A stretch of 64,000 nucleotides of DNA from a bacterium (GCA_015075175.1 JABTUV010000010.1:62001-126000), one strand, 5' to 3'; positions 1-9,392 are shown, counted from the stretch's first letter. Notes: generated from the letters alone by a model not told the origin. Made by a program: numbers and translations.

Positions 1-1271
1 CGCGTAGGCTCGTCCAAGAGCAGCACGGCCACGTCGCCCGTCAGCCATCGCGCCAGGATGCACTTCTGCTGGTTGCCGCCCGAGAGATTGGCGATCTTCT
101 GGGCCGGCGAAGACACCCTGATGTTAAAGCGGCGCACGCACGCCTCGGCGTTGTGACGCTCGCTGGTTTCGGACAGGAAACCGAAGCGTCCGCGGCGGCG
201 GCGGGCCGATAGGTGGATGTTCTCCTGGACCGAGGCGCTGGGAAAGATGCCGGACTTCTTGCGATCTTCAGGACACAGCACGAGGCCGGCGCGAATGGCG
301 TCGGCGGGACGGCCGGGGGCAAGGGGCCGGCCGAGGAGGCGCAGGGCGCCGGCGCGCGGGCGCGCCGCACCCGCCAGAAGGTACAGCAGTTGGCTGCGCC
401 CCGCGCCTACCAGTCCGAAAAGGGCGACGATCTCGCCCCGCCGGACGGTCAGGTGCAGCGGCGCCGACAGGCCCGGCCCGGTCAGCCCCTCGACCTCCAA
501 CGCCGGCTCGCGCGCCGCACGCGGCCGGTAGGCGTAAATGTCCTCGATTCTGCGTCCCACCATCTGGCTCACCAGCTCATCCGACGACGCCTGGGCAATG
601 TCGGGAAAGCTCGCCACGCACCGCCCGTCGCGCAGTACCGTCGCGCAGTCGCAGATCTCAAAAATTTCGTGCAACCGGTGGGAGACATAGAGGATCACGC
701 AACCCATCGCCGCCAGTTCACGGATGATGTCGAAAAGCTTGGCGGTCTCGCGCTGCGAGAGGCTGCTGGTGGGTTCATCAAAAGCGAAGATGCAGGCGTT
801 GGAGGCGAGCGCCTTGGCGATCTCGACCATCTGGCGATGGGCGATGGGCAGGCGGCGCACGGCACAGGCAGGGTCGATGGCCTCACCCAGGCGGACCAGT
901 TGCGCGCGCGCGGCGGAAAAGAGGGCGCGGCTGCGCAGCCAACCCCAGCGATGCGGCATCCGGCCCAATAGCAGGTTCTCCGCCACGCTCATGTCGGGGA
1001 CCAATTGCAGTTCCTGGTGGATGACGGCCACGCCCTCGGCGATGGCGTCTTGGGGGGAATTGAAGACCACCGGACGGCCGCCCAGTTCCAGCCGTCCCGC
1101 GTCGGGGGGATAAACGCCGGCCAGAATCTTGAGCAGGGTGGACTTGCCGGCGCCGTTTTCGCCCACCAGGGCGTGGACCTGGCCGGCCGCGACCTCCAAG
1201 CTGACGTTGCAGAGCGCCTCCACGCCGGGGAAGCGCTTGCCCACGCCGACAAACCTCAGATACGCCTCCAC
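1..1271 (-). CDS. Sugar ABC transporter ATP-binding protein, RbsA/MglA type (partial)
   Basis: Duplicated ABC ATPase that energises import of a monosaccharide or similar ligand at the inner membrane. I translated this frame directly from the minus strand. Near the N-terminus are Walker A GENGAGKS, the Q-loop region IHQELQLVPDMSVAEN and Walker B FAFDEPTSS. The second half begins around EVEGLTGPGLSAPL, has the degenerate P-loop FGLVGAGRSQLL typical of RbsA/MglA/XylG second domains, and shows LSGGNQQK and LLLDEPT before the window edge removes the C-terminus. The GTG at 1271 is chosen because GGAG lies 6 bases upstream and the family motif starts right after it. The permease and binding protein would lie outside the window. 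The substrate cannot be told from this subunit. Confidence 0.88.
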   Translation of the reverse strand, partial: MEAYLRFVGVGKRFPGVEALCNVSLEVAAGQVHALVGENGAGKSTLLKILAGVYPPDAGRLELGGRPVVFNSPQDAIAEGVAVIHQELQLVPDMSVAENLLLGRMPHRWGWLRSRALFSAARAQLVRLGEAIDPACAVRRLPIAHRQMVEIAKALASNACIFAFDEPTSSLSQRETAKLFDIIRELAAMGCVILYVSHRLHEIFEICDCATVLRDGRCVASFPDIAQASSDELVSQMVGRRIEDIYAYRPRAAREPALEVEGLTGPGLSAPLHLTVRRGEIVALFGLVGAGRSQLLYLLAGAARPRAGALRLLGRPLAPGRPADAIRAGLVLCPEDRKKSGIFPSASVQENIHLSARRRRGRFGFLSETSERHNAEACVRRFNIRVSSPAQKIANLSGGNQQKCILARWLTGDVAVLLLDEPT

Positions 1272-1287
1272 GCCTTGCTCCCGTGCC

Positions 1288-1404
1288 GTAGCGCCGGCGT
1301 CTCGCCGGCCCGCGTGTCGGCGTCCTGCCGACACGCTTCGGATTTGCGCGCGAAACGTGTGGGCGGGACGCCCACACGTGAGCCGGCAGGATGCCGGCGT
1401 TACG
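1288..1404. repeat. Hairpin repeat family A, copy 1
   Basis: Nested inverted repeats: GTAGCGCCGGCGTCTCGCCGG on the left, GCCGGCAGGATGCCGGCGTT on the right, and inner arms CGTGTGGGC/GCCCACACG. It fills the gap between the UroD-family gene and the ABC ATPase, and its right end contains the UroD stop codon. Related copies lie at 7429, 11692, 50448 and 55640. It could act as a processing or attenuation hairpin. Confidence 0.8.
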
Positions 1405-2551
1405 TTCGATCGTATTCGCCCAGCTCCAGCGGATATTCCCCGTACTCCTTGACCAGCGACACCAAGTAGTCATAGGTGGCCGGGGCCACGTTGTCGGGGA
1501 CGGAGTGGTCGGAGTGGACGATGTAGCCGCCGCCCTTGGCGGCGTTGAGCTTGATCAGAACTTCGCGGCGCACTTCATCGCGGTTGTTGCGGGCCAGGAC
1601 GCGGACGTCGATGTTGCCGACAAAGGCCCAGCGGTCGCCGAACCTGCGCTTGAGTTCGAGCACGTCCAGGCCGGTCTTGGCCTCCAGTGGGTTATAGGCG
1701 TCCACGCCCGCCTCGATCATGTCCTCGAAGACCTCGGAGGCGTTGCCGCAGCCGTGGTAGATGACCGGCAGTCCGGCCGCGTGGACGGCGTCGCAGATGC
1801 GGCGCAGTTGCGGCAGGTAGGCCATGCGCCAGTAGTCGGGGGAGAAGAACATGGCGCGCGTGTAGGCGATGTCGCCCCACACGTAGAGGCCGGACAGCTT
1901 GCCGCCGGCCGCCGCGATCTGTCCCTGCACGATGCCCACCAGGAAGTCGCCCAACCGCTCCAGGAACCGGGCCACCTTCAGCGGCTCCTCGGCGATCTTG
2001 ATGAGCACGTTCTCGACGCCCATCATGCGCCAGATCATCTCGTGCGGCTCGCACACCCCGCCGAAGACGCAGAAGTCGTCGGCGTAGGCGTTGACGCGAT
2101 CCACGAAGGCGGGTTTTCCCAGGGTGATCTCGTCCACCACGGCGTTGATCAGATCGTCGATGGGTTCGTAGTAGCGGCGCGGGTCCAGCGGATCGTCGAA
2201 GGTGAACGCCTCCATATCCTCGTAGGTAATCGTGTCGAACTCGCAGAAATGCGGCATGGGATAGTCGCAGCGATGCTCGATGGTGGCCCCGAAGCCGGTC
2301 TTGACGACCTTGCGGGAGGGAATGTCCAGGAGGACCTGGATGCCGCTGACGTGGGGGTCCATGTTGGGAGGGATGACCACCATATCGAGGTCCCAGTAGC
2401 GGTAGGGATCGAAGTCGGCGCCGACGGGCAGTTCCTCTTTGCAGCGGCGAAGGAAGTTGGCCCAGAAGAGTTCGGCGATGGGGACGCGGTCAGGCTCCTT
2501 GCGCGCGAGGGCGGCATGGACGCGCTCGATTTTGGGTTTGGCTCGGTTCAA
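1400..2551 (-). CDS. Uroporphyrinogen decarboxylase (URO-D) family protein
   Basis: A 383-residue TIM-barrel protein of the UroD/MtaA/CmuA superfamily. Family hallmarks are an N-terminal RVHAALARKEPDRVPIAE, central YGDIAYTRAMFFSP-like text (read as VWGDIAYTRAMFFSPDYW), VIYHGCGNASEVFEDMIEAG and the C-terminal GGYIVHSDHSVPDNV. True HemE enzymes are about 340-350 residues. The H-x-C-G segment instead resembles zinc-dependent methyltransferase-type members, so a corrinoid methyl-transfer or catabolic role is more likely than haem synthesis. The TTG at 2551 is chosen because GGGAGG lies 8 bases upstream and homology begins there. It lies in a minus-strand series after two pseudopilins and before a sugar ABC ATPase. 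The substrate is unknown. Confidence 0.85.
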   Translation of the reverse strand: MNRAKPKIERVHAALARKEPDRVPIAELFWANFLRRCKEELPVGADFDPYRYWDLDMVVIPPNMDPHVSGIQVLLDIPSRKVVKTGFGATIEHRCDYPMPHFCEFDTITYEDMEAFTFDDPLDPRRYYEPIDDLINAVVDEITLGKPAFVDRVNAYADDFCVFGGVCEPHEMIWRMMGVENVLIKIAEEPLKVARFLERLGDFLVGIVQGQIAAAGGKLSGLYVWGDIAYTRAMFFSPDYWRMAYLPQLRRICDAVHAAGLPVIYHGCGNASEVFEDMIEAGVDAYNPLEAKTGLDVLELKRRFGDRWAFVGNIDVRVLARNNRDEVRREVLIKLNAAKGGGYIVHSDHSVPDNVAPATYDYLVSLVKEYGEYPLELGEYDRT

Positions 2552-2743
2552 GGCGAGGGCCTCCCGTTCCGGCGGCCGGACGCGCGCCGGGTTGTGCGCC
2601 CCAAGGTAGAGGAAACGCCGGCGGGGAGCAAGATGGGAGTGCGGAAAAGCCGGCTGGCGCCGCCGTGCGGACGGCGTTTGAGCGATGATGGCGCCCACAA
2701 AAGCCCGCAGCGCGCCGCTTTGCTCCGCAACTGCGGGTCCGGT

Positions 2744-3358
2744 TTACGGGCCGTAACCGACGATGTCGCCGGGGGACAGGACGCCGTTGGAGAGGTCGTA
2801 TTCGATGCCGCAGGGGATGTCGTGCCCGCGCACGCGGCCGTAACCGGGAACGACGATATCCATCATCCCCGGTCCCACCGAGAGGGTGAGATACTGCTTG
2901 CCTGCGCGATACTTGGCGCGCGTGAGCACGTCGGCCGCCGGCAGCCAGCCGGGCACGGTTCCGGTGTTGGTCATCGGCTCCAGGTGGTAGAGGCCCCATA
3001 CCAGCGTGTAGATGTCGCCGGCGACGCAGTTCCAAACGTGGCCGCTATGGTCGTAGAACGGGTCGTACATCTCCGCGGACATATAGGCGATGGGGGTGGT
3101 AAAGAAGCGATGCTGGTTGCGCGCATGACTGTGAATCGAAGTCTGCACGTCGTTGGCGGAGAGGAGCATGTTGTCCACGCGGTAGCTCTCGACGGCCAGG
3201 AAGAAAGTGTGGAAGTCCTCCTGCACGCGGGCCGTCTTGGCGCGAACCTGCGCGGTCAGGAAGTTGGGAACGGCGATGGCGGCCAGGATGGCGATGATGG
3301 CCACGACGATGAGGAGCTCGATGAGCGTGAAGCCGCACGGGCGAACGCGATGGGACAT
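2744..3358 (-). CDS. Type II secretion/pilin-like pseudopilin (second of a tandem pair)
   Basis: A 204-residue protein with a prepilin peptidase site after a short basic leader (MSHRVRPCG, then FTLIELL), the conserved Glu5 and a hydrophobic alpha-helix ending AVPNFL. The rest is a small globular domain with ESYRVDN and a C-terminal CGIEYDLSNGVLSPGDIVGYGP. Such proteins are cleaved and methylated by PilD and sit in the inner membrane or in pseudopili; in this type of lineage they are often secreted or surface proteins. ATG 3358 has GGAGG 8 bases upstream. The upstream neighbour (3451-4065) has the same length and is clearly a paralogue, so the pair arose by tandem duplication. No assembly genes are in the window. 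Confidence 0.87.
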   Translation of the reverse strand: MSHRVRPCGFTLIELLIVVAIIAILAAIAVPNFLTAQVRAKTARVQEDFHTFFLAVESYRVDNMLLSANDVQTSIHSHARNQHRFFTTPIAYMSAEMYDPFYDHSGHVWNCVAGDIYTLVWGLYHLEPMTNTGTVPGWLPAADVLTRAKYRAGKQYLTLSVGPGMMDIVVPGYGRVRGHDIPCGIEYDLSNGVLSPGDIVGYGP

Positions 3359-3450
3359 GGTGAAGACCTCCACTCAGTCTTGAAACCGGTGCGCAGGCGA
3401 CGCGCAGCCGGACTTTTGACCTTGCTTCGCTCCTTGCGCGTGCCGGCCCC

Positions 3451-4065
3451 TCAGGGCGGGCCGAAGCCCAACACGTCGCCGGGCGACAGGACGCCATTGC
3501 TTAGATCATACACGATTCCGCAGGGGGCGTCAATCACGCGCAGCTTCTGGTTGTTCAATTGCGGAACCGGCGACAGGCCCGGGCCGGTCGAAAGCGTCAG
3601 ATACTGCTTGCTCTGCTTATAGGCCGTGCGAGTCAGGAGATCCCCCGCCGGCAGCCAGCCGGGAACAACCCCTTGGTTGTTCATCGGCTCGACGTGGTAC
3701 AGCCCGTAGGTGACGGTGTAGATGTTGCCCCCCACGCAGTTCCAGACGATGTTATTGCGCTCGTAAAAAGGGTCCATGAGCTGGGTACTCATATACTTGA
3801 TCGGAGTGGTAAAGATGGCGTGCTGGTGGGGGGTGTGCTTGTGGACGTAAGTGAAGATATCGTTGGCGGATATGAGGCCGTTATCGACCCGGTAGGATTC
3901 CACCGCTAGAAAAAGCGTGTGGAAGTCGCCCTCGACGCGGGCGACGCGCGCGCGCACCTGCGCGGTGAGGAAATTGGGCACGGCGATAGCCGCCAGAATG
4001 GCGATAATGGCGACCACGATGAGGAGCTCGATCAGGGTGAAGGCGCTCGGCCGGCGGGCCGTCAT
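3451..4065 (-). CDS. Type II secretion/pilin-like pseudopilin (first of a tandem pair)
   Basis: A 204-residue paralogue of the next gene, with leader MTARRPSA, cleavage/methylation motif FTLIELLIVV, Glu5 and a helix ending AVPNFLTAQVRARVARVEGD. Shared blocks are ESYRVDN, VWNCV, YGLYHVEPM, GWLPA, KQYLTLSTGPG and CGIVYDLSNGVLSPGD. ATG 4065 is preceded by GAGG at suitable spacing; the longer in-frame start would put 13 residues before the basic leader and is less likely. The conserved C-terminal block may be a binding or folding motif of this subfamily. No function beyond a surface or pseudopilus subunit can be inferred. Confidence 0.87.
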   Translation of the reverse strand: MTARRPSAFTLIELLIVVAIIAILAAIAVPNFLTAQVRARVARVEGDFHTLFLAVESYRVDNGLISANDIFTYVHKHTPHQHAIFTTPIKYMSTQLMDPFYERNNIVWNCVGGNIYTVTYGLYHVEPMNNQGVVPGWLPAGDLLTRTAYKQSKQYLTLSTGPGLSPVPQLNNQKLRVIDAPCGIVYDLSNGVLSPGDVLGFGPP

Positions 4066-4282
4066 CGGCAAAACCTCTACGTCCACTATCCACTGCGTGC
4101 GCACGGTGGGTGCACAACGTCGGCAACCTCAATGCACGGCCGGATGTTAGGGGGCTTGATTGACCGGCAACAAGGAAAATCGCTATGAGCGCTCCACATG
4201 GTAAGTGGCGGGAATCTAAGGGGTTAATGGTCTAGACCAGGGGCGGTTTGGGGGGGAGGCGGGAGCGTGCACGAGAGAACTC

Positions 4283-4546
4283 TCAGGCGGCGCGCGTCAC
4301 GCCGATGGACTCCATGATCGAGGCCAGTTGCGGCATCCCATAGGTCTGCGCAACCTGTTCCATGCACTCGCGCAAACGGCCTGGCGCAAGCACCTCAACG
4401 CCGAGCAGGTCGCCATTGACGTTTTCGTCCGCGTAACAGTCGTTGGCTTTGATGGGAACGGTCCGATAGACCTCTCCCTCGCGGACTTGAATGTAAACCG
4501 CCAGCACTTTCGCGCCGGATTCGTCGGTAGTTACCTGGATTTCCAT
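4283..4546 (-). CDS. DUF2283 domain protein
   Basis: An 87-residue acidic protein beginning MEIQVTTDESGAKVLAVYIQ, followed by GEVYRTVPI and DVNGDLLGVEVLA-like text (here ENVNGDLLGVEVLAPG). This matches the DUF2283 pattern of a short beta-rich protein with the D/N-x-D/N-G-x-L-x-G-(I/V)-E(V/I)L motif. ATG 4546 begins 2 bases after the upstream DUF4258-like stop, so the two are translationally coupled. DUF4258 and DUF2283 are often adjacent and have been treated as toxin-antitoxin-like pairs, but the biochemical role is not established. The C-terminal 25 residues extend past the domain. Confidence 0.75.
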   Translation of the reverse strand: MEIQVTTDESGAKVLAVYIQVREGEVYRTVPIKANDCYADENVNGDLLGVEVLAPGRLRECMEQVAQTYGMPQLASIMESIGVTRAA

Positions 4547-4547
4547 G

Positions 4548-4765
4548 TTATCCCTGCTCCTCCCAGAACGCCGTGACCACGAAGAACTCGTTTTGCTCGG
4601 GAACAAACACGACGTTCGGCGTCCGTCCGCGATTTCCAACCTGGCTCGCCTTGTGTCCGGGGTAGAGCCGGGGAACTCATCATGGGGACTGGTCAGGACC
4701 TGTTCCACCTCTTCGCGGGTAGTGCGGCGCTGTTTCAATCGCTTCCCGGGATGGGCTGCGCCAAA
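4548..4765 (-). pseudogene. DUF4258 domain protein, frameshifted
   Basis: Two frames together give a DUF4258-like protein. The first is KQRRTTREEVEQVLTSPHDEFP. After the G run at 4670-4673 (a C run in the coding sense), the other frame gives LYPGHKASQVGNRGRTPNVV followed by FVPEQNEFFVVTAFWEEQG and a stop at 4548. Adding one C to the run restores a continuous reading frame through the conserved GNR...VVFV...VVTA core. The start is uncertain, and nothing recognisable precedes HPGKRLKQRR. It is coupled to the DUF2283 gene downstream. Either a one-base assembly error or a recent inactivation would explain it. Confidence 0.6.
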
Positions 4766-4990
4766 CGGGCCTCCCGAGCTTGCCTGCGCCGCAGCTCCGC
4801 CGCCAGGGATGGATGCTTGATGGCGCGAAGGCGGAACCTTGGCAGGAGCACGCGTATCGCGCCGCCGACGAGCCCCCACGGCGTCCGGGAGCCCTTGCGA
4901 ACGCAACAGCGCACGTTTGTAGCGCGCGAGCGCGTATGGAGTCGCTTCCCTATCGGAGGCAACGATTCATGGGGGCGCAAACGAAAGCCC

Positions 4991-5299
4991 ATGGGATACG
5001 TGGCGCTCACCCTGCAATTCCGACGCTACCCGGAAGAAGGGGTTTGGGATGCCTATTGCATCGAGCTGGGAACCGCCACGTTCGCGTCCACGCTGGAGGA
5101 GGCTCACGAGGAAATCCGTGAACTGGTCGGCTTGCACCTGGCGACCCTTGAGGGCTTGGGCGAAAGAGAGCGCTTCTTCTCCGAGCATGGGATCGAGCTG
5201 TTGTCCCACAAGCCGACGCAACGCAGCGTTGTCGTACCCGACGACGCGCCCATCTTCTCGCAGAGCGTCTCGCGGGCGTTTCCGCTCAAAGCTGCGTAA
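4991..5299 (+). CDS. HicB-like antitoxin (orphan)
   Basis: A 102-residue protein with the HicB RNase-H-like fold pattern: MGYVALTLQFRRYPEEGVWD, then AYCIELGTATFASTLEEAHE and EIRELVGLHLATLEGLGE. HicB proteins neutralise HicA mRNA interferases, but I see no HicA-like reading frame (small basic protein with a conserved His) on either side, so this copy is orphan or has another partner. The C-terminal part (PTQRSVVVPDDAPIF) lacks an evident HTH or RHH DNA-binding domain. The ATG at 4991 is where family similarity begins; the upstream in-frame extension is low-complexity and unlikely. The Shine-Dalgarno is weak. Confidence 0.7.
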   Translation: MGYVALTLQFRRYPEEGVWDAYCIELGTATFASTLEEAHEEIRELVGLHLATLEGLGERERFFSEHGIELLSHKPTQRSVVVPDDAPIFSQSVSRAFPLKAA

Positions 5300-5485
5300 G
5301 CCCCTTCATTAATCTGCCGGGCGTGCTTGGAACCAACCGCAGCGGTTGCGATATTGCGTCTCAATGTAAATTAGGGTATACAGCCGGAGCGTTTGGACCT
5401 AAAATGAGCGATGAGGCTGCACGTCGCCCCGAAAACTGCATCCTGACCGTTGACAGCCGCACCTTTGGGCCGGGAGGCCAACTGT

Positions 5486-7420
5486 ATGAAACCATCGCAA
5501 CCGCCGCCCATGCACAACGTGGACGAGGACGCCGTCCTGCGCGCCATCCTGGAGGGGACCGCGGGCGAAACCGGACAGCCCTTCTTCAAGGCCTTGGTGA
5601 AGGGGCTGGCGGACGCGCTGCACACGCGCGGGGCGTGGGTGTCGGAATACCTGGGCGAGGCCCGCCGCCTGCGTTCGCTGGCCTTCTACGCCGACGGCCA
5701 GTACCTCGACCATTACGAGTACGACATCACCGGCACGCCCTGCGAGGTCGTGATCGACAAGCGGTGTTTCGTGCACTTTCCCGAGCGGGTCTTGGAAATG
5801 TTTCCGCAGGACCCGGATCTGTCGCCCATGGGCGTGGTGAGTTACATGGGGGCGCCGCTTCTGCACACGGACGGCAGGATTCTCGGGCACCTGGCGGTGT
5901 TTGACTCGCGGCCCATGCCGGAGGCGCCGCGCTGCACGGCGTTGTTCCACATCTTCGCGGCGCGGGCGGCGGCGGAGCATCGGCGGCTGGTGGCCGAGGC
6001 CGAAGTGCGCCTGCGCGAGCGGCAGTTGTCAGGCCTGGTGGAGAGCGCCATGGACGCCATCGTCAAGTTGGACCGGGATCTCTGTGTGGTCATGGTCAAT
6101 CCGGCCGCGGAGAAGGTCTTCGGCAGGTCCGCACGCGAGATGACGGGCAGGAAGCTGGGGCGCTTCCTCTCGCGGGAGAGCGCCCGGCGGTTGGAGACGC
6201 TGGTCGCGCAATTGGCCGTCTCCGACGAGGATCAGCCCTGTCTCTGGATCGGGGGCGGACTGTCGGGCGTGGGAGCGGAGGGGCGCGAGTTTCCCGCCGA
6301 GGGAACGCTGTCGTCGTTTCAAGTCCACCGGGACGTGTTTTATACGCTGATCCTGCGCAACGTGAACGACCGGTTGGAAGCGGAGAAGAAGATCCGCGCG
6401 CTCACCGTGGAGACGGAGATCCTGCGCGAGGAGTTGAAGGCGCATCACGACTTCGACGACATCGTGGGGCGGAGTCCGGCGCTATTGTCGGCGCTGCACG
6501 ACGTGCGCCAGGTGGCGGGGACCGACGCGACGGTCCTGCTATTGGGGGAGACGGGGACGGGCAAGGAGCTTTTCGCCCGCGCCATTCACGCGCGCAGCCG
6601 GCGCCGGGACGCTCCCCTGATCAAGGTGAACTGCGCCGCGATTCCGGCCACTCTCGTCGAGAGCGAGCTGTTCGGCCACGTGGAAGGCGCGTTTACGGGT
6701 GCTACGAGGAAGCGCGAGGGTCGCTTCGCGCTGGCCGACGGGGGGACGATTTTTCTGGACGAAGTGGGCGAGCTGCCGTTGGAGATGCAGTCCAAGCTCT
6801 TGCGCATCTTGCAGGAGGGCGAGTTCGAGCCGGTCGGCAGTTCGGAGACGCGCCGGGTCAACGTGCGGGTGCTGGCCGCGACCAACCGCGACTTGGAGAA
6901 GGAAGTGGAGGCGGGGCGGTTCCGCTCCGATCTCTTCTTTGGTCTCCACTTGTTTCCCATGCGGTTACCTCCGTTGCGGGAGCGGCCGGAGGACATTCCG
7001 CTGCTCTCCGAGGCATTCGCGCAGCGCTTTGCGCGGGGCATGGGGCGTACGCTGGCGCCGCTGTCGGAAGACGACCGACGGCGCTTGTGCGCGTACGGTT
7101 GGCCGGGCAACGTGCGCGAGCTGGAGAATGTCCTGGAGCGGGCGGTGATCACGGCGGAGGGCGGACGGCTCAACCTGGAGCGCGCGCTGCCGGTGGAGAT
7201 GCGCGACGAGGCGGCGCGGGCGCTGTCGGGCGCGGCGGCGGACTTCGCCATTCGCACCATCTCCGAGCTGCAGGAACTGGAGCGGCAGAACATCCTGCGG
7301 GCGCTGGAGCATTCGCGCTGGCGGGTGTCGGGAGACGGCGGCGCCGCCAGCATTCTGGGGATGAATCCGTCCACGCTGACCTCGCGCATGAAGGCGCTGG
7401 GGATTCGCCGTCCGGCGTAA
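5486..7420 (+). CDS. Sigma-54-dependent transcriptional activator (GAF-PAS-AAA+-Fis)
   Basis: A 644-residue bacterial enhancer-binding protein. In order: a GAF-like sensor (about 20-175, with VVSYMGAPLLHTDGRILGHL), a PAS domain (about 190-310, VESAMDAIVKLDRDLCVVMV), a coiled linker, and an AAA+ domain with Walker A GETGTGKE, the sigma-54 contact loop GAFTGA, Walker B GGTIFLDEVGEL and R-finger region LPPLRERPEDIPLL. It ends in a Fis-type HTH (GAASILGMNPSTLTSRMKAL). The architecture resembles FhlA/NorR-type sensors that bind a small ligand. ATG 5486 has GGGAGG 8 bases upstream. Its target genes are not evident; it is convergent with pspF, separated by a hairpin repeat. The ligand is unknown. 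Confidence 0.92.
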   Translation: MKPSQPPPMHNVDEDAVLRAILEGTAGETGQPFFKALVKGLADALHTRGAWVSEYLGEARRLRSLAFYADGQYLDHYEYDITGTPCEVVIDKRCFVHFPERVLEMFPQDPDLSPMGVVSYMGAPLLHTDGRILGHLAVFDSRPMPEAPRCTALFHIFAARAAAEHRRLVAEAEVRLRERQLSGLVESAMDAIVKLDRDLCVVMVNPAAEKVFGRSAREMTGRKLGRFLSRESARRLETLVAQLAVSDEDQPCLWIGGGLSGVGAEGREFPAEGTLSSFQVHRDVFYTLILRNVNDRLEAEKKIRALTVETEILREELKAHHDFDDIVGRSPALLSALHDVRQVAGTDATVLLLGETGTGKELFARAIHARSRRRDAPLIKVNCAAIPATLVESELFGHVEGAFTGATRKREGRFALADGGTIFLDEVGELPLEMQSKLLRILQEGEFEPVGSSETRRVNVRVLAATNRDLEKEVEAGRFRSDLFFGLHLFPMRLPPLRERPEDIPLLSEAFAQRFARGMGRTLAPLSEDDRRRLCAYGWPGNVRELENVLERAVITAEGGRLNLERALPVEMRDEAARALSGAAADFAIRTISELQELERQNILRALEHSRWRVSGDGGAASILGMNPSTLTSRMKALGIRRPA

Positions 7421-7428
7421 CCTGTGAG

Positions 7429-7528
7429 GTAGCGCCGGCATCTTGGCGACACGCTTCGGCAGCCTGCCAGGTTGCGCGCGAAGCGTGGGGGCGGGACGCC
7501 CACCACGCAAGCCGGCAAGATGCCGGCG

Positions 7529-7533
<5 letters not shown>
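7429..7533. repeat. Hairpin repeat family A, copy 2
   Basis: Lies between two convergent genes. Left end GTAGCGCCGGCATCTTGGCG, right end GCCGGCAAGATGCCGGCGTT, with an inner GTGGGGGCGGGACGCCCAC hairpin. Its right end supplies the pspF stop codon (TAA inside CGTAACGCC, read on the minus strand). It may serve as a bidirectional terminator, although no T-tract follows. Confidence 0.8.
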
Positions 7534-8509
<976 letters not shown>

Positions 8510-8524
8510 GGCGTACACCTCCAT

Positions 8525-8559
8525 TTGGCCAAAATTACCAAAAATCGACTGATTTTGCC
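8525..8559. promoter_or_regulatory. Imperfect inverted repeat upstream of pspF
   Basis: Arms TGGCCAAAAT (8525) and ATTTTGCCA (ending about 8559) flank an A-rich centre just upstream of the pspF start. The site is AT-rich against a GC-rich background, which suggests a control site for pspF, perhaps autoregulatory. The function is inferred from position only. Confidence 0.4.
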
Positions 8560-8624
8560 AGTCTATTCAACCACATCTCGCCTTAGGCACGCGCCTGCAC
8601 CGATTTAAGTTAAGTCTATTCAAC
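8560..8624 (+). promoter_or_regulatory. Direct-repeat pair, candidate PspF enhancer sites
   Basis: The 12-mer AGTCTATTCAAC occurs at 8560-8571 and again at 8613-8624. The spacing of 53 bp is about five helical turns, so both copies face the same side of DNA. Relative to the start predicted from the sigma-54 promoter (about 8673) they sit near -113 and -60, the range used by enhancer-binding proteins. Assignment to PspF is inferred from context. Confidence 0.5.
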
Positions 8625-8646
8625 GGGATATATGATCAGTCCAAGC

Positions 8647-8661
8647 TGGCACGCGGTTGGC
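8647..8661 (+). promoter_or_regulatory. Sigma-54 promoter of the psp operon
   Basis: TGGCACGCGGTTGGC matches the -24/-12 consensus TGGCACGNNNNTTGC at every fixed position except one (TGGC for TTGC). GG and GC are at the correct spacing. Transcription should start near 8673, 30 bases before the pspA ATG. Confidence 0.8.
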
Positions 8662-8702
8662 GAGAGCATCGCCTGACATCGAAGAAGTGGGAGGCGACGA
8701 TC

Positions 8703-9368
8703 ATGGGAATCTTTTCGCGGGTGCGCGACATCTTCAATTCCAACATCAACGCCATCCTGGACAAGGCGGAGGATCCGGAGAAGTTGATCCGGCTGATGAT
8801 CCAGGAGATGGAGGATACGCTGGTGGAGCTGAAGGCTTCCACGGCGGGGGCGATGGCGACGAGGAAGCGGGTGCAGCGGCAACTGGAGGGGGCGCAGGAG
8901 AAGGTGGCCTTGTGGGCCGGTCGGGCGGAGATGGCGGTCGCCAAGGGGCGCGAGGACCTGGCGCGCGAGGCGCTGTTGGAGAAACGCCGGCACGAGGAGC
9001 GCCAGAGCAGCCTGGAGAATGATCTGTCCGGCTGCGACGCGCTCATCAACCAGTACCAGGAGGACATCGCGCAACTGGAGGCCAAGCTGGCCAAGGTGCG
9101 GGAGAAGCAGCGGCTGCTCATCGCCCGGCACGCCCACGCGGGGCACAAGCTGCGCGCCCAGGGCGCCATTCGTCGCGCCGACACTTCGGACGCCTTCGTC
9201 CGTTTCGAGCGCTTCGAGTCGCGGGTGGATCGCATGGAGGCGGAGGCCGATCTCGTCAACTTCGGCCGCACCTCCGGTCTGGACGCGCAGTTCAGCTCGC
9301 TGGAAAAGGACGAGACCATCGAAAGGGAACTGGAAGAACTCAAAAAGAAGCGCGCGGCGGGGAAGTAG
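8703..9368 (+). CDS. pspA: Phage shock protein A (PspA/IM30 family)
   Basis: A 221-residue, almost wholly alpha-helical coiled-coil protein of standard PspA length. The N-terminal amphipathic helix MGIFSRVRDIFNSNINAILD and the next segment DPEKLIRLMIQEMEDTLVEL are diagnostic. The later helices are long heptad-rich stretches (EARLAKVREKQ-like) ending ERELEELKKKRA. PspA is a peripheral inner-membrane protein that forms ESCRT-III-like oligomers, stabilises leaky membranes and restrains PspF. GGGAGG lies 8 bases before the ATG. It is the first gene of a run of same-strand small membrane protein genes, downstream of a sigma-54 promoter and divergent from pspF. Confidence 0.95.
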   Translation: MGIFSRVRDIFNSNINAILDKAEDPEKLIRLMIQEMEDTLVELKASTAGAMATRKRVQRQLEGAQEKVALWAGRAEMAVAKGREDLAREALLEKRRHEERQSSLENDLSGCDALINQYQEDIAQLEAKLAKVREKQRLLIARHAHAGHKLRAQGAIRRADTSDAFVRFERFESRVDRMEAEADLVNFGRTSGLDAQFSSLEKDETIERELEELKKKRAAGK

Positions 9369-9392
9369 GGGCGCGGGGAGGACGACACGACC

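Noticed and set aside
1391-3622. 743-codon plus-strand open frame
   Set aside because: It is antisense to the UroD and pseudopilin genes, whose protein motifs are clear; high GC keeps the opposite strand open.
5300-5485. Possible HicA toxin gene after the HicB-like gene
   Set aside because: No small basic reading frame with the HicA His motif is present in any frame of this gap or upstream of HicB.
8586-8600. Second sigma-54-like motif GGCACGCGCCTGCA
   Set aside because: GG-to-GC spacing is one base short of the required distance.
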